From Lactiplantibacillus paraplantarum (GTDB lineage Bacteria > Bacillota > Bacilli > Lactobacillales > Lactobacillaceae), in contig NZ_CP032744.1 of assembly GCF_003641145.1 (NCBI RefSeq), positions 1,364,001 through 1,428,000 of the forward strand: a DNA stretch of 64,000 bases, given 5' to 3'. Shown here piece by piece: positions 1 to 7,733 of the stretch. The notes under the pieces were generated by a model. The model was not told the origin of the DNA. It was given only the letters and a program-made list of their open reading frames with translations, and searched no databases. Both the position numbers and the translations under genes were made by a program. How positions within the stretch are numbered: the stretch's first letter is position 1; each line of letters begins with the position of its first letter.

Positions 1-159
1 CGCTTTCACTGGTTTTTACTTCCCAAGGTTCAGCTACGGCCGTGGACGGTTAATACCGCACGTGATATGCGGTTTTGCTATCGGCATCGCTTTGCGGGGT
101 TGATTACGGATTATCCGGGATTGGCGCGTGAAGTTCGCAAACAAATTCAAGGAGGTTAA
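1..159 (+). CDS. Glycerophosphodiester phosphodiesterase, C-terminal fragment
   Basis: Open frame from the window edge to a TAA, 52 residues. The fragment contains a PWTVNT segment, a phenylalanine/arginine-rich stretch and a GLITDYPG ending. This is the usual C-terminal strand of GDPD-family TIM barrels, which hydrolyse glycerophosphodiesters to glycerol-3-phosphate and an alcohol. The active-site residues lie outside the window. Its stop lies four bases before the miaA start, and its last codons carry the miaA ribosome binding site, so the two are probably co-transcribed. The family assignment rests only on the C-terminal motif. Confidence 0.7.
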   Translation, partial: RFHWFLLPKVQLRPWTVNTARDMRFCYRHRFAGLITDYPGLAREVRKQIQGG

Positions 160-163
160 GTGA

Positions 164-1099
164 GTGACAGCAACAACTAAACATAAGGTATTATTAATTG
201 CAGGTCCGACGGCAGTAGGTAAGACTGCATTATCACTAGCACTGGCAAAGCAGTTGAATGGTGAGATTATTTCTGGGGACTCAATGCAAGTTTATCGTCA
301 GTTAGACATTGGTACGGCTAAAATCATGCCGGCTGAACAGGCCGGCATTCCCCATCATCTAATCGATATCAAAGATGTTAATCAGCGTTTTACGGTTGCT
401 GAATTTGTTAGTCGGGCCACGACATTGATTAATGGAATTAGTGCTCGCGGCAAGTTGCCGATAATTGTCGGTGGCACTGGCTTTTACTTACAATCCTTAC
501 TGGCAGGCTATCAATTTGGACCAGCCGATAAAGCCCCTGATATGATGTATCGACAGGTTTGGTTTGACCGAGCGGCAGTTGAAGGGCCCCTGGTGGCGTG
601 GACAGCACTCCAAGAGCGTGATCCGCGAGCAGCGGCCGCCATTGCGCCTGCTAACCTGGTTCGCGTTGTTCGTGCGCTAGAATACGAACATACGACCGGC
701 CAACGGTTTTCTGATCAAGCCGATACGGTCAGTGAGACGCTTGATGCCTACACATTATGTCTTACGGCGGACCGGACACTATTGTATAACCGGATCAATC
801 AACGTGTTGATCAAATGGTAGCAGCAGGATTGGCACAGGAGGCCCGCTGGTTGTTCGACCAAGGTGGGGCAACTTTACCAGCCGGCAAGGGTATCGGTTA
901 TCATGAATGGTTCCCATATTTTGATGGGGAACGGTCGCTTGATGAGACGGTTGCGGCTATCAAACAAGACTCACGACGCTACGCAAAACGGCAATTGACT
1001 TGGTTCCGTAATAAGATGACGGTTGATTGGGTCAACTTATTGGAACACCCTGAACTACGAGCCTCAATTGACCAGCAGCTAGCTAGTTGGTTAAGCTAA
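164..1099 (+). CDS. miaA: tRNA dimethylallyltransferase MiaA
   Basis: Transfers a dimethylallyl group from DMAPP to N6 of A37 in tRNAs reading UNN codons. The 311-residue length is normal for the family. The P-loop GPTAVGKT lies at residues 14-21. It is followed by SGDSMQVYRQLDIGTAK, which holds the catalytic aspartate, and by the GGTGFYLQ motif near residue 106. The GTG start at 164 follows an AAGGAGG site located inside the preceding gene. Just upstream of glnRA, a common Firmicute arrangement, but glnR has its own promoter after the miaA stop. Confidence 0.96.
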   Translation: MTATTKHKVLLIAGPTAVGKTALSLALAKQLNGEIISGDSMQVYRQLDIGTAKIMPAEQAGIPHHLIDIKDVNQRFTVAEFVSRATTLINGISARGKLPIIVGGTGFYLQSLLAGYQFGPADKAPDMMYRQVWFDRAAVEGPLVAWTALQERDPRAAAAIAPANLVRVVRALEYEHTTGQRFSDQADTVSETLDAYTLCLTADRTLLYNRINQRVDQMVAAGLAQEARWLFDQGGATLPAGKGIGYHEWFPYFDGERSLDETVAAIKQDSRRYAKRQLTWFRNKMTVDWVNLLEHPELRASIDQQLASWLS

Positions 1100-1129
1100 A
1101 TTATAAATTGGTATACCTTTGATAAAACG

Positions 1130-1182
1130 TGTGATATTTTCTAACATGAATGATTGACATTCAATGATAACATTGCTAATAT
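1130..1182 (+). promoter_or_regulatory. glnR-glnA promoter with GlnR boxes
   Basis: A sigma-A promoter TTGACA (1154-1159), 17-bp spacer, TAATAT (1177-1182) lies 28 bp before the glnR start. A full match to the GlnR box TGTNA-N7-TNACA lies at 1130-1146, upstream of the -35. A second site with an intact right half (TAACA, 1168-1172) and a degenerate left half sits in the spacer. This matches the known autorepression of glnRA by GlnR when glutamine is plentiful. Confidence 0.85.
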
Positions 1183-1210
1183 TAAGTCTGTATTAAAGAG
1201 GAGGGTCGTT

Positions 1211-1591
1211 ATGAAGGAAAAGGAACTGCGTCGCTCGTTGGCTGTCTTACCAATTGGTACGGTTATGAAGCTGACCGATTTGTCCGCACGACAAATTCGT
1301 TACTATGAAGAGCAAGCATTGATTACGCCGGAACGGAATGCTGGTAATCGGCGGATGTTTTCGCTAAATGATATTGATCGGTTACTTGAGATTAAGGATT
1401 TTTTAGCAGATGGTATCAATATGGCAGGAATCAAAGAAATTTATGCGCGCCAAAAGCAGCGGGCTGAACAGAAACAAGCTGATTTGGCTAAGCCACTAAC
1501 TGATCGCGATGTGCGCCGCATCCTTCATGATGAATTCCTGAATCTCGGAGGTTTGCAGTCCGACAAGGGTCCCAATTATCCGGCACGTTAA
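1211..1591 (+). CDS. glnR: MerR-family nitrogen regulator GlnR
   Basis: Represses glutamine synthetase and ammonium-uptake genes under nitrogen excess, with feedback-inhibited glutamine synthetase as co-regulator. The 126 residues carry a MerR winged-helix domain at about residues 12-80 (GTVMKLTDLSARQIRYYEEQ), then a short tail, the expected size. I chose the ATG at 1211, preceded by AAAGAGGAGGG. A longer frame beginning TTG at 1154 starts on the -35 hexamer of the promoter and cannot be the real start. First gene of the glnRA operon. Confidence 0.95.
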   Translation: MKEKELRRSLAVLPIGTVMKLTDLSARQIRYYEEQALITPERNAGNRRMFSLNDIDRLLEIKDFLADGINMAGIKEIYARQKQRAEQKQADLAKPLTDRDVRRILHDEFLNLGGLQSDKGPNYPAR

Positions 1592-1634
1592 GGTATTTGC
1601 ATCCGTTAGTCAATCAATTTAAGGAGCGATTTTC

Positions 1635-2981
1635 ATGGCAAAACAGTCCTATTCAAAAGACGATATCCGCCGCATCGTCAAAGAAGAAAACGTTAATTTT
1701 TTGCGGTTAATGTTTACTGATTTATTTGGCACAATTAAGAACGTTGAAGTTCCGGTTTCACAACTCGACAAACTTCTGGATAACAAGTTGATGTTTGATG
1801 GTTCATCCATCGATGGGTTTGTTCGGATCGAAGAAAGTGACATGTACCTGTATCCTGACTTATCAACTTGGTTGATTATGCCTTGGAATACGGAACATGG
1901 AAAAATTGCACGGATCATCTGTGAAGTTTACACCGCTGACCGTAAGCCGTTTGAAGGTGACCCACGGAACAATTTGATTCGTGTCTTGAATGATATGCGG
2001 GAAGCAGGTTATACGTCATTTAACTGTGGGACTGAACCTGAATTCTTCTTATTTAAAATGAATGAAAAGGGCGAACCAACGACTGAATTGAACGATAAGG
2101 GGAGTTACTTTGACTTATCGCCAATGGACTTAGGTGAAAATTGTCGTCGGGATATTGCACTTGAACTCGAACGGCTTGGCTTTAACGTTGAAGCCAGTCA
2201 CCATGAAGTTGCACCTGGCCAACATGAAATTGACTTTAAGTACGCGGATGCCTTATCTGCAGCCGATCATATTCAAACATTCAAGTTGGTCGTTAAGACC
2301 ATCGCACGGAAATACAACTTGTGGGCAACCTTCATGCCTAAGCCGTTAAACGGTGTTAATGGTTCTGGGATGCATGTGAACATGTCCTTGTTCCATGATC
2401 AAGGGAATGCTTTTTACGATGCTAATGACAAGAGTGGGTTAGAATTGTCATCCGATGCTTACCATTTCTTAGGCGGTCTGATGAAGCATGCACGTTCTTA
2501 CACGGCTGTTACGAATCCAACGGTCAACTCATACAAACGGTTGGTTCCAGGATACGAAGCACCAGTGTACGTGGCTTGGTCAGCCTCTAACCGGTCACCA
2601 ATGATTCGAATTCCAAGTGCACGCGGCTTATCAACACGTCTTGAATTACGGAGTGTGGATGCATCAACTAATCCATATTTAGCCTTTGCAGCAGTGCTGG
2701 AAGCTGGCTTAGATGGTATCAAGAATGGCATCGAACCACCAAAGAGTGTTGATCGTAACATTTATGTCATGGATGAAGATGAACGTTCAGCAGCTGGTAT
2801 CGCTGACTTGCCATCAACGTTACACAACGCTCTGAAAGAATTCCAGACAGATCCAACAATGAAAAAAGCGTTGGGGCCACATATTTATCAGAGTTTCTTG
2901 GAAGCTAAACGGCTAGAATGGGCATCATACCGTCAGCAAGTTAGCGAATGGGAACGTGATCAGTACATGGAACTGTATTAA
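1635..2981 (+). CDS. glnA: Type I glutamine synthetase
   Basis: ATP-dependent condensation of glutamate and ammonia to glutamine, in the cytoplasm as a dodecamer. The 448 residues match the GSI-alpha size. Visible motifs are DGSSIDGF near residue 55, [12 protein letters not shown] near residue 243 (ATP site) and [12 protein letters not shown] near residue 319. No adenylylation-site insertion is seen, as expected for GSI-alpha, which is controlled by feedback and GlnR/TnrA-type regulators. AAGGAGCG lies before the ATG. It is 43 bp after glnR in the same operon and is followed by a hairpin terminator. Confidence 0.97.
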   Translation: MAKQSYSKDDIRRIVKEENVNFLRLMFTDLFGTIKNVEVPVSQLDKLLDNKLMFDGSSIDGFVRIEESDMYLYPDLSTWLIMPWNTEHGKIARIICEVYTADRKPFEGDPRNNLIRVLNDMREAGYTSFNCGTEPEFFLFKMNEKGEPTTELNDKGSYFDLSPMDLGENCRRDIALELERLGFNVEASHHEVAPGQHEIDFKYADALSAADHIQTFKLVVKTIARKYNLWATFMPKPLNGVNGSGMHVNMSLFHDQGNAFYDANDKSGLELSSDAYHFLGGLMKHARSYTAVTNPTVNSYKRLVPGYEAPVYVAWSASNRSPMIRIPSARGLSTRLELRSVDASTNPYLAFAAVLEAGLDGIKNGIEPPKSVDRNIYVMDEDERSAAGIADLPSTLHNALKEFQTDPTMKKALGPHIYQSFLEAKRLEWASYRQQVSEWERDQYMELY

Positions 2982-3005
2982 ATAACGAATTAAGATTAAA
3001 GTAAG

Positions 3006-3043
3006 ACGGTTAGGGCACCTTAAATGGCGGACTAGCCGTTTTT
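3006..3043 (+). terminator. Terminator after glnA
   Basis: ACGGTTAG (3006-3013) pairs with CTAGCCGT (3032-3039) using one G-U pair and is followed by a T run. It lies 25 bp after the glnA stop and separates glnRA from the next unit. Confidence 0.7.
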
Positions 3044-3162
3044 GTTATAAAATTAGTAAATTGTGGTGTTAGCCTTTATTAATGCATCAATTTTCGGTAA
3101 CATTAAGAATAGCAATGCAATTCAGCAAGTTTTCAATTATTATTGATTGCAAGGAGATTATT

Positions 3163-4050
3163 ATGGAAAAACAAAATCAGCCTGATCTTGAAAAACAAGA
3201 TCAACCTACGCGCGCGCTTACGAAGCGACTTCAACAAAAGTTAGACTATGTAACTACGGTGCGCCAAGCAATTACGGCTGGTGACGACCGGTTGATCTAT
3301 GAATTGATCGATGGTGACCATTATCACCAAGCCTTACTTAACGAGGAACCGGATCCAACCCGTAATGCCCAAGTGGATTTAATTACGGATGTTTATCCGG
3401 CAATCAGTCACTACTTGAGTACCAAGTTAATTGATTATTTGGCCCATGAATACCCGTTCTTTTATTATGAGGAAACGCAGCTCGGTGAGTTTCAGATTTA
3501 CTTTGGTAACTGGTGGGACCGGCGACGCTTTGGCAAATTAAACGTGTTAAAAGTGGCGTTTGAATTTAGTTCAGAAGAATATAACAAATTACAAAAAACT
3601 TTTGAATTAGCGCCAGAACATAAGCGATTTAATACGGACCGTATTCAACAAATTTCGGCTGGTAGTGATCAGCTCCAGAAGTTGATTGACGCTCAGTCGG
3701 ACCGAGATGCCCAGAAAGAAGAATTGCGCAAGCAACTGAAGGAAAATGGGCAACGTAACTCGTTGTTTGATTCTGGCCGGATCAAAGAAGAACGCCAACA
3801 AATTATTGATCAGTTATCTAAACTGGCCGATGAAGATGAACAGGCGAACAATGCTCATGCCACTATGAAAGATAACGAAGCTAAGATCTTAACGCTTTCT
3901 AAGGAAGATACGATTTTAGCTTACGAAAAGCAAGCGATTGAAAACGCCTTTAAGAGTTTTGAGAATTTTAATGAGCGTAACCGTAGTCTTTATGTGGACT
4001 ACTTGACCACGCTGATTGGGAAGGCGCAGGTAGCGGCTGATGGCGAATAA
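3163..4050 (+). CDS. Unknown charged coiled-coil protein
   Basis: I do not recognise the family. The 295-residue product has no signal peptide or membrane segment. Residues 1-30 are Gln/Asp/Lys-rich. The middle contains an aromatic block (EYPFFYYEE, then IYFGNWWDRRRFG). Residues about 150-260 are dense in Glu/Lys/Gln with heptad-like spacing, suggesting a coiled coil. Such proteins may be labelled SbcC-like on coiled-coil content alone, which I would not trust. The ATG at 3163 has AAGGAG eight bases upstream; a longer frame from 3082 lacks one. It overlaps the next gene by 11 bp, so the two are translationally coupled. Confidence 0.8.
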   Translation: MEKQNQPDLEKQDQPTRALTKRLQQKLDYVTTVRQAITAGDDRLIYELIDGDHYHQALLNEEPDPTRNAQVDLITDVYPAISHYLSTKLIDYLAHEYPFFYYEETQLGEFQIYFGNWWDRRRFGKLNVLKVAFEFSSEEYNKLQKTFELAPEHKRFNTDRIQQISAGSDQLQKLIDAQSDRDAQKEELRKQLKENGQRNSLFDSGRIKEERQQIIDQLSKLADEDEQANNAHATMKDNEAKILTLSKEDTILAYEKQAIENAFKSFENFNERNRSLYVDYLTTLIGKAQVAADGE

Positions 4051-4996
4051 TACGGACAAACAGATTGATACGGCAACATTGAGTACCCACGGTAAGTTGA
4101 GCACGTTCAACGAGGGCCTTAAAAAGGGACTCGCCAATGGTGAAAAGTTCACAGCTCTTATGGATCAATTGATTGATACGGCTGATGGCGAGACTTTATT
4201 AGCGGCCGCGCAACAGTTAGCGAATTTCAAACTAGATACGGCCTACGTGACGTTCCCGCATCAATATCAAAATGCAGACTATTACTTGATCTTCATGAGT
4301 CGCTTATTGGGGATGCATGGTGATGAACAAGCCGTATTGAATTCGCAACGGCATACTGAAGCTTTATACCACGTTTACAGTGCCTTAACGGATGATTATA
4401 CGTTCTTGTACCAAGTGGTTGATAAGGGCAATGGTGGTGCATATTACCGGGAACAAACGACGGGCGAAAGCTTGTTTTATATTCATCTAGAACGGCGCTT
4501 ATTGCGATTCAATAGTTCGGCCTTTACAAATTTATTTATTAATAAATTGTTGTTAAAAGGGACGGGCGTTGATCAAATTAACGTGGTACTAGCAACGCTA
4601 ATTAAATTTGGACATTGTTTACAAGACGACTTCGGCTTTAATGTCGATTTCAATATTTTGGACGTGGCTAATGCGGCCAAATACGAGTTGCGTGCTGCCG
4701 ACCTTGATCGGGCGATCGTTGATCAATTATTCGTAAGCGCCGCCGAAAATGATTATATGTTGCGCAATTCACAACATGGCCAGGGTGCTCAAATTGAACT
4801 GCGGACAGGTTTGACCGTTGATATTTTTGATGCGGCTGAGGCTGATGGTGGCCGCAAATGGGTATTGACCGTCCATGATCCTGAGCAAGCCGTCTCATGG
4901 TTTGATGTGTTACTGCATTTTGGCTTTATGCGTGATTGGTACTTAGATAATATTGATTCGCTAGAAATAAAAGCGGATCCATTAGTATTTGCTTAA
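4040..4996 (+). CDS. Unknown cytoplasmic protein, partner of the preceding gene
   Basis: A 318-residue product of no family I recognise. It has no signal peptide or transmembrane segment, is rich in Asp and Leu and probably mostly helical. Local features include YQNADYYLIFMSRLLG and HLERRLLRFNSS. The C-terminal third looks beta-containing (IELRTGLTVDIFDAAE). The ATG at 4040 lies inside the end of the upstream gene, 11 bp before that gene's stop, so the two products are probably made together and may interact. A dUTPase-like gene follows 13 bp after the stop, completing a three-gene unit. Confidence 0.8.
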   Translation: MANNTDKQIDTATLSTHGKLSTFNEGLKKGLANGEKFTALMDQLIDTADGETLLAAAQQLANFKLDTAYVTFPHQYQNADYYLIFMSRLLGMHGDEQAVLNSQRHTEALYHVYSALTDDYTFLYQVVDKGNGGAYYREQTTGESLFYIHLERRLLRFNSSAFTNLFINKLLLKGTGVDQINVVLATLIKFGHCLQDDFGFNVDFNILDVANAAKYELRAADLDRAIVDQLFVSAAENDYMLRNSQHGQGAQIELRTGLTVDIFDAAEADGGRKWVLTVHDPEQAVSWFDVLLHFGFMRDWYLDNIDSLEIKADPLVFA

Positions 4997-5012
4997 GTAA
5001 CGGAGGGATTTG

Positions 5013-5552
5013 ATGCTAGAATTAGCAACGCTATTGCAACAATCAATCCGCTTAGACCGTGATATTACAGCACGTCAGCAGATTCATTGGCGGCCACAAG
5101 AACGATTGCAAAATGCAATGGTTTCGCTGGACGTGGAACTAGCTGAGATGGCGAATACATCGGAGTGGTTTAAAGTTTGGAAAATTTACCGGGGTAAGGC
5201 TGATCCAGATAAGACGCACCGAGAGACCTTGTTGAACGAATATGTGGATGCCATGGATTTCTTTTTTCTTGTTTCGGCCATTCAACAGTGGACACATTTA
5301 ATTCCAGTCACGGCTGAGCAATTGACCAGTATCACGGCCAAGCCAACGACAGATCTGAACAAACAGTATTTAGCAATTAAGCATTTATTATATGATGCCT
5401 ACTTTAACCATCGACGGGAAAGCTATCAGCATGCTTGGCACGTTTTCTTAAAGATCGGTTTAGTTGACTTTGGGTTTGATCAAGATGAGATTCAAGCAGC
5501 TTTTACTGCTAAAAATCATGTTAATGAGCAACGTCAAGCGAATAACTATTAA
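5013..5552 (+). CDS. Dimeric dUTPase-like all-alpha NTP pyrophosphatase
   Basis: Probably hydrolyses dUTP (or a related NTP) to the monophosphate and pyrophosphate. The 179-residue product has the family's magnesium-binding pattern: ExxE at residues 42-45 (E-L-A-E) followed by EW, and ExxD at 76-79 (EYVD) followed by an aromatic run. This is the layout of the dimeric dUTPase/MazG-like fold, not the trimeric beta dUTPase. The ATG at 5013 has GGAGGG five bases upstream; the TTG one codon earlier is too close. Third gene of the unit after glnA, ended by a strong hairpin. Substrate specificity cannot be read from the sequence. Confidence 0.8.
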   Translation: MLELATLLQQSIRLDRDITARQQIHWRPQERLQNAMVSLDVELAEMANTSEWFKVWKIYRGKADPDKTHRETLLNEYVDAMDFFFLVSAIQQWTHLIPVTAEQLTSITAKPTTDLNKQYLAIKHLLYDAYFNHRRESYQHAWHVFLKIGLVDFGFDQDEIQAAFTAKNHVNEQRQANNY

Positions 5553-5598
5553 AAAATAACCTAATTACGCGAGCAGTTCACGTAATTAGGTTATTTTT
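5552..5598. terminator. Bidirectional terminator
   Basis: An 18-bp perfect inverted repeat: AAAAATAACCTAATTACG at 5552-5569 and its complement at 5581-5598. A-rich and T-rich ends on both sides let it serve the plus-strand dUTPase unit and the convergent minus-strand gene. Confidence 0.9.
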
Positions 5599-5935
5599 AA
5601 GCATCGGCGATTAATTGCGCCTCGTTATCTTTATCTTGAGCAACCAGCTCATTGACTTGGTCGATCAGTGTTTGTCGCTGGTCAAGATCATCGTCGCATT
5701 CAAAGAAAGCGCCGAGTTCTTCAGCTAGGGTGTCTTTGCCCGCATCCATATACCGAAAGTCATGACTCGTAATCGTATAGTGCTGCTGATCTGGCATCCG
5801 CACAATCACGCAACCAGTGGCTGATTTTCCCTTGGACGCTTTGTCGGTGAATTCCACGGCTAGCACGTAGGGAGCGTCGGTTGAGCGATCCTTGATGGCG
5901 TGAGCGATATTCCCAGTAATTGCTTCAAGTTTCAA
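5597..5935 (-). CDS. Hypothetical small acidic protein
   Basis: A 112-residue product of unknown function. It has a beta-rich first half (PYVLAVEFTDKAS, CVIVRMPDQQHYTITSHDF) and an acidic helical second half (FFECDDDLDQRQTLIDQVNEL). No signal or membrane segment. I place the start at the TTG at 5935, six bases after GAGGTG. A longer frame from an ATG at 5965 is unlikely because a TATAAT -10 element (5955-5960, minus strand) lies inside it. It stands alone between two convergent or terminator-bounded neighbours. Confidence 0.65.
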   Translation of the reverse strand: MKLEAITGNIAHAIKDRSTDAPYVLAVEFTDKASKGKSATGCVIVRMPDQQHYTITSHDFRYMDAGKDTLAEELGAFFECDDDLDQRQTLIDQVNELVAQDKDNEAQLIADA

Positions 5936-5991
5936 TTGTTTCACCTCAAAATATATTATACGCACTATTGAGGCGGGATGCGAGAATTGTT

Positions 5992-6192
5992 TTAGTCTAA
6001 GCGTTGTTCGGCCCTGCGGTTCTGTTCAGCGTAAAAGATGTTGAAGGCGCGGTGGGCACTGATGACGAGTCGGTAATGATGCTGCGCGACTAACAGATTA
6101 TTACGGAATTCAAAAGTGTCGCGGCCTTGTTGAATAAACGTTAAGGTGTCATTGAGATAGATATTATTAGTTAAGCCATGGCGTAAAAGCAT
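5992..6192 (-). CDS. Hypothetical small protein
   Basis: A 66-residue product of no recognised family, with no membrane segment. It is rich in Asn, Gln, Arg and His (NNIYLNDTLTFIQQGRDTFE, then QHHYRLVISAHRAFNIFY). The ATG at 6192 is preceded by a GGGGGAA site. An extended frame from 6261 lacks a site and was not used. It lies upstream of and in line with the 5597-5935 gene, 56 bp apart. Coding status rests on the ribosome binding site and plausible composition only. Confidence 0.5.
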   Translation of the reverse strand: MLLRHGLTNNIYLNDTLTFIQQGRDTFEFRNNLLVAQHHYRLVISAHRAFNIFYAEQNRRAEQRLD

Positions 6193-6427
6193 TGTTGATT
6201 CCCCCAGTATTCGATAAATTGATTGTACTACTTTGGTGGTGCGCGCTGCTGGTGAGGGCACTTGATTGTAAATTGTTGATGTAAACTCGGTTAATTAAAA
6301 TGGTTAACCAGTGCTTAAATAAAATATAGAAGTACTCAATTTTGAATGAATGTCGGCGTTTGATAAAGCCTGTGATTTTGTTATTTAATTGTCAGGCTGG
6401 TAATAACATTATGACAGTTCATGGTTC

Positions 6428-6455
6428 TAAATCACAATAAGCGAGTTGTGATTTA
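6428..6455. repeat. 10-bp perfect inverted repeat
   Basis: TAAATCACAA (6428-6437) and its exact complement (6446-6455) flank an 8-nt loop. There is no T run, so it is not a typical terminator. It lies 6 bp from the tRNA terminator, in a gap without genes. Confidence 0.6.
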
Positions 6456-6460
6456 AAATC

Positions 6461-6504
6461 AAAAAGCAATCCTGTCAAAGACGGTTTGACAGGATTGCTT
6501 TTTT
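6461..6504. terminator. Terminator downstream of tRNA-Arg
   Basis: AAAAAGCAATCCTGTCAAA (6461-6479) pairs perfectly with 6485-6503 around a five-base loop, with A/T runs on both sides. For the minus-strand tRNA gene it lies just past the 3' end. Nothing on the plus strand obviously needs it. Confidence 0.85.
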
Positions 6505-6531
6505 GGTTATTTACATGCGGGTCGCTATTAA

Positions 6532-6605
6532 TGTCACGAGTGAGACTTGAACTCACAACCCTCCGCTTAGAAGGCGGATGCTCTATCCAGTTGAGCTACC
6601 GTGAC
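6532..6605 (-). tRNA. tRNA-Arg (anticodon TCT)
   Basis: The complement folds as a full cloverleaf. Acceptor GTCACGG pairs with TCGTGAC (last pair G-U) and the discriminator is A. The D stem is GCTC/GAGC and the anticodon stem TCCGC/GCGGA. The loop CTTCTAA gives anticodon TCT, reading AGA. The T arm is GTGAG-TTCAAGT-CTCAC. 74 bases, CCA not encoded. A strong terminator follows its 3' end. Confidence 0.96.
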
Positions 6606-7023
6606 AACAACAAGATTAATTATAGTTAAGAAGCTGAAGTGTGTCAATTTTTATTTGGCTTTTCGCTAATCTGAAATGCTAAAAATGACAGTTGGCATGA
6701 AGAATTTTTGTAAAATGTAATATTTGTAACAAAAAGAAACTGAATTTAAGTAAGTGCTTTTAGCATTAGGTATAGTAATAATATGAGCTGATGAAATTGA
6801 AATTAAAAATGGTGAAATTGTAAAATTATGTGATTGCCGAAATTTAGATGCGATAAAACAGCACTATGTAAATGCTGTAATAGCGGTAACTAAGCCTCGT
6901 CGCAATCAGTTTGATTTTTTGAAAATTGGTATTACATATTGGTATTGAAAAAGCTAATTTAGCCAAGAATATTTAAGAAAAGCTAAAGAAACTAACAAAA
7001 CTGACTAAAATAGTTTATTTTGC
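6606..7023. other. AT-rich gap with a decayed open frame
   Basis: No intact gene. One plus-strand frame, 6787-6948, stays open for 53 codons (contains EIEIKNGEIVKLCDCRNLD) but has no usable start codon or ribosome binding site and follows a stop directly. Its residue mix looks protein-like, so it may be the tail of a lost gene. The rest is AT-rich with no hairpin of note. Confidence 0.3.
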
Positions 7024-7052
7024 TTGAAATATTGCTGTAACAAAACGATAAT
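7024..7052 (+). promoter_or_regulatory. Promoter of the 41-residue membrane peptide gene
   Basis: TTGAAA (7024-7029), 17-bp spacer, GATAAT (7047-7052), 28 bp before the ATG at 7081. Confidence 0.6.
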
Positions 7053-7080
7053 AATCACGTAACAAGGAAGGAGAATTCTT

Positions 7081-7206
7081 ATGGGTTCAGTATTTGCAAT
7101 TGTCGGTATCATCGCCATCGCTGGTGGGATTCAATATTATTCAAACTTTGTTGCCAAAGAAAATGCAAGCAGTAAGCATTTCACTGCTTCCCGTAATGAC
7201 CGTTAG
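7081..7206 (+). CDS. Small single-span membrane peptide (41 aa)
   Basis: The ATG has a strong GGAAGGAG site seven bases upstream and its own promoter. The 41-residue product starts with a hydrophobic segment (residues 3-17, VFAIVGIIAIAGGI) and ends in a polar, basic tail (KENASSKHF, then ASRNDR). A terminator hairpin follows 50 bp after the stop. The complete transcription unit argues that it is real despite its length. The function is unknown: a membrane-bound small protein, a type I toxin-like peptide or a signalling peptide are all possible. I saw no antisense RNA signature that would favour a toxin. Confidence 0.6.
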   Translation: MGSVFAIVGIIAIAGGIQYYSNFVAKENASSKHFTASRNDR

Positions 7207-7256
7207 TCAACGGGAGTTCTTGAACTTGCACATTGGCATTATACAATCAATCAATT

Positions 7257-7296
7257 AAAAAAGAACTACTCACTATAAGATGAGCAGTTCTTTTTT
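7257..7296. terminator. Bidirectional terminator between convergent small genes
   Basis: AAAAAAGAACTACTCA (7257-7272) pairs with TGAGCAGTTCTTTTTT (7281-7296) with one mismatch and an 8-nt loop. A run on the left, T run on the right. It serves the small genes on both strands. Confidence 0.85.
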
Positions 7297-7298
7297 AA

Positions 7299-7454
7299 TT
7301 ACTTGATTTTTGGTGTTTTTTCGATGGTGTCAGTCTTGCCGGCAGCCCAACGCTGGATAGCAGCAACTTCTTTTTCGCGACGAATGCGCTTTTGCTTCCC
7401 AGCAACTGGCCGACGTGATGCCCATGTGTTATATGGTTTTGCAACAACAGTCAT
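7299..7454 (-). CDS. Small basic protein (51 aa)
   Basis: Too short for many ORF callers, but well supported. AAAGGAGGGA precedes the ATG at 7454, a near-consensus promoter lies upstream at 7568-7597 and a terminator follows the stop. The 51-residue product is strongly basic (SRRPVAGKQKRIRREKEV) with a Trp on each side of the basic core, and contains no membrane segment. Composition resembles small ribosome- or RNA-binding proteins. I do not recognise the family. Confidence 0.7.
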   Translation of the reverse strand: MTVVAKPYNTWASRRPVAGKQKRIRREKEVAAIQRWAAGKTDTIEKTPKIK

Positions 7455-7567
7455 AAGAGTATGTCCCTCCTTTGATTAGTCCAATAACGACTATATTAAA
7501 CAAGAATAGTGTACATTGCAACCGAATTAACAGGAAAAGCCAGACTTTTCCCAAAAATTGCATTATT

Positions 7568-7613
7568 AGTATAACGGTTATTTCGGTCGCTTGTCAAGAT
7601 AAAATCCTTTACA
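7568..7613 (-). promoter_or_regulatory. Promoter of the 51-aa basic protein with overlapping palindrome
   Basis: On the minus strand TTGACA (7597-7592) is followed, 18 bp on, by TATACT (7573-7568). The -35 is part of an imperfect palindrome TGTCAAG-N8-CTTTACA (7592-7613). Nearly the same 22-bp motif recurs at the rpsP promoter (51186-51207). Confidence 0.7.
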
Positions 7614-7733
7614 GCGTGCATAAAGGTCTTTTTTACTATTCATTAACAACACATTGTACTAGTAAATTTGTCATGAATCATGATTAAAACATGCCAGTTA
7701 GTTGGATTATTATTCGTCAGTATATGCGCGTTT

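Noticed and set aside
1154..1210. N-terminal extension of GlnR from a TTG at 1154
   Set aside because: The TTG is the -35 hexamer of the promoter; the ATG at 1211 has the ribosome binding site and family N-terminus.
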